From positions 1 to 6,332 of the forward strand of contig JBDSEG010000414.1 in the NCBI GenBank assembly GCA_039920165.1: 6,332 bases of DNA, in the 5' to 3' direction. How positions within the stretch are numbered: the stretch's first letter is position 1; each line of letters opens with the position of its first letter. The notes under the pieces are model-generated. The model made no database searches. It worked only from the letters and a program-made list of their open reading frames with translations, and was not told where the DNA came from. Below, piece after piece: positions 5,669 through 6,332 of this stretch. The DNA comes from JBDSEG01 sp039920165. GTDB taxonomy: Bacteria; Pseudomonadota; Gammaproteobacteria; Burkholderiales; Burkholderiaceae_C. The position numbers and the translations under genes were made by a program.

Positions 5669-6332
5669 ATGAAGAAGGCAGCTCTGTACAGCCGCACGCC
5701 CCGGCCCGAGGCGTCGGCCCTGGCCGTGGCGGCGCCCGAGGCCCGGCCGGCCGGGCGCCCGCGTCTGGCGCGGCTCGCAGCTCGCCACGAACGTCGGCTG
5801 TGGGGCCTGGCAGTCCTGCTGCTGCTCGCATTGCTGCTGTGGCTGCGCGGCCCGAGCGGCGCGTTTGCACCGGCGCTGACGATCGAGCAGATCGACGCCG
5901 CGCTGCGCAAATCGATCGGCGAAAAACCGCTCGCGTCCGCCGCCGCCAAGGCGCACGCCGCGATCCTGCCTTCGGTGGTGCGCGTGCTCGGCCTGATGAC
6001 CGCGGGCGACGACGGTACCGACGACCACGATACCGAGGACCGCGGCCCGGTCGAGCGCGGCGTGGGCAGCGGCGTCGTGATCATGGAAAACGGCACCATC
6101 CTGACCAACCTGCACGTCGTCAGCGGTGCCAAGCGCATCCGCGTGACCTTCATGGACGGCAGCGAATCGGACGCGACCGTCACCGGCACCCAGCCCGAAA
6201 ACGACCTGGCGGTATTGCGCGCCAAGAGCATCCCCGACGACCTGACGCCCGCGACCATGCGCTCGACCGGCGACCTGCGGCCGGGCGACGAGGTGGTCGC
6301 GGTCGGCTTTCCGTTCGGCATCGGGCCGTCCA
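5669..6332 (+). CDS. Membrane-anchored HtrA/DegP-type serine protease, N-terminal part (cut by right edge)
   Basis: The first 221 codons of a trypsin-like periplasmic protease of the S1C (HtrA/Deg) family, which degrades misfolded envelope proteins. The ATG at 5669 is preceded by AAAGG at 6 nt. An Arg/Ala/Pro-rich cytoplasmic tail (1-43) with basic residues RHERR (39-43) leads into one hydrophobic segment (44-59, LLLLALLLWL), so it is probably an uncleaved signal anchor, the DegS-like topology. After a helical linker comes PSVVRV (101-106), an acidic stretch rich in Asp (113-125), and the chymotrypsin fold: GVGSGVVI (131-138), catalytic His149 in TNLHVV, and catalytic Asp179 in ENDLAVL. GFPFGIGPS (213-221) runs to the edge. 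The active-site Ser and any PDZ domains lie outside the window. It is divergent from the tatD-family gene. Confidence 0.93.
   Translation, partial: MKKAALYSRTPRPEASALAVAAPEARPAGRPRLARLAARHERRLWGLAVLLLLALLLWLRGPSGAFAPALTIEQIDAALRKSIGEKPLASAAAKAHAAILPSVVRVLGLMTAGDDGTDDHDTEDRGPVERGVGSGVVIMENGTILTNLHVVSGAKRIRVTFMDGSESDATVTGTQPENDLAVLRAKSIPDDLTPATMRSTGDLRPGDEVVAVGFPFGIGPS

Noticed and set aside
5578..6321. A 247-codon minus-strand frame opposite the HtrA-like gene
   Set aside because: The plus-strand reading has a Shine-Dalgarno, a signal anchor and the catalytic His and Asp motifs; the minus-strand product is Ser/Arg-rich with no motif.
1..6332. CRISPR array, transposon ends, tRNA or rRNA genes
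   Set aside because: I saw no evenly spaced direct repeats, no transposase motif or long terminal inverted repeat, and no tRNA or rRNA-like sequence; almost all the window is accounted for by protein genes.

Overview
The window is GC-rich DNA with the gene content and codon use of a proteobacterium. A tripartite tricarboxylate transporter (TctA/TctB), a stand-alone GspE/PulE ATPase, and the cluster TatD / spermidine-synthase-like / NAD(P)-binding protein suggest a betaproteobacterium, perhaps Rhodocyclales (Azoarcus, Thauera or Aromatoleum type). That placement is an inference from memory, not a computed result.

Six genes lie on the minus strand and one on the plus strand. Reading the minus strand in its direction of transcription (right to left), they are: a TatD-family metal-dependent hydrolase (5536-4742); a spermidine-synthase-like SAM-dependent protein (4717-3956); an NmrA-like atypical SDR (3888-2974); a GspE/PulE-family secretion or pilus ATPase (about 2889-1108); tctB (1012-548); and tctA (517 to beyond the left edge). 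The first four are closely spaced (24, 67 and 84 nt with the chosen starts, or 0 nt at the third junction if a GTG start is used), so they could be one transcript. A sigma70-like promoter overlapping the ATPase stop codon probably gives tctBA its own transcription. On the plus strand, divergent from tatD across a 132-bp gap, is the N-terminal part of a membrane-anchored HtrA/DegP-type serine protease (5669 to beyond the right edge).

Functionally the region is a patchwork: solute import (TctBA, whose periplasmic binding protein TctC is not in the window), assembly of a type II secretion or type IV pilus machine, a redox/NAD(P)-binding protein, a possible polyamine or methyl transferase relative, a TatD nuclease and envelope protein quality control. 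I see no mobile element, CRISPR array, tRNA or rRNA, and no gene-free stretch over about 135 bp. Nothing amounts to a clear new system. The points most worth a second look are the orphan ATPase in a housekeeping neighbourhood, the altered cofactor loop of the spermidine-synthase-like protein, and the missing tctC beside tctBA.
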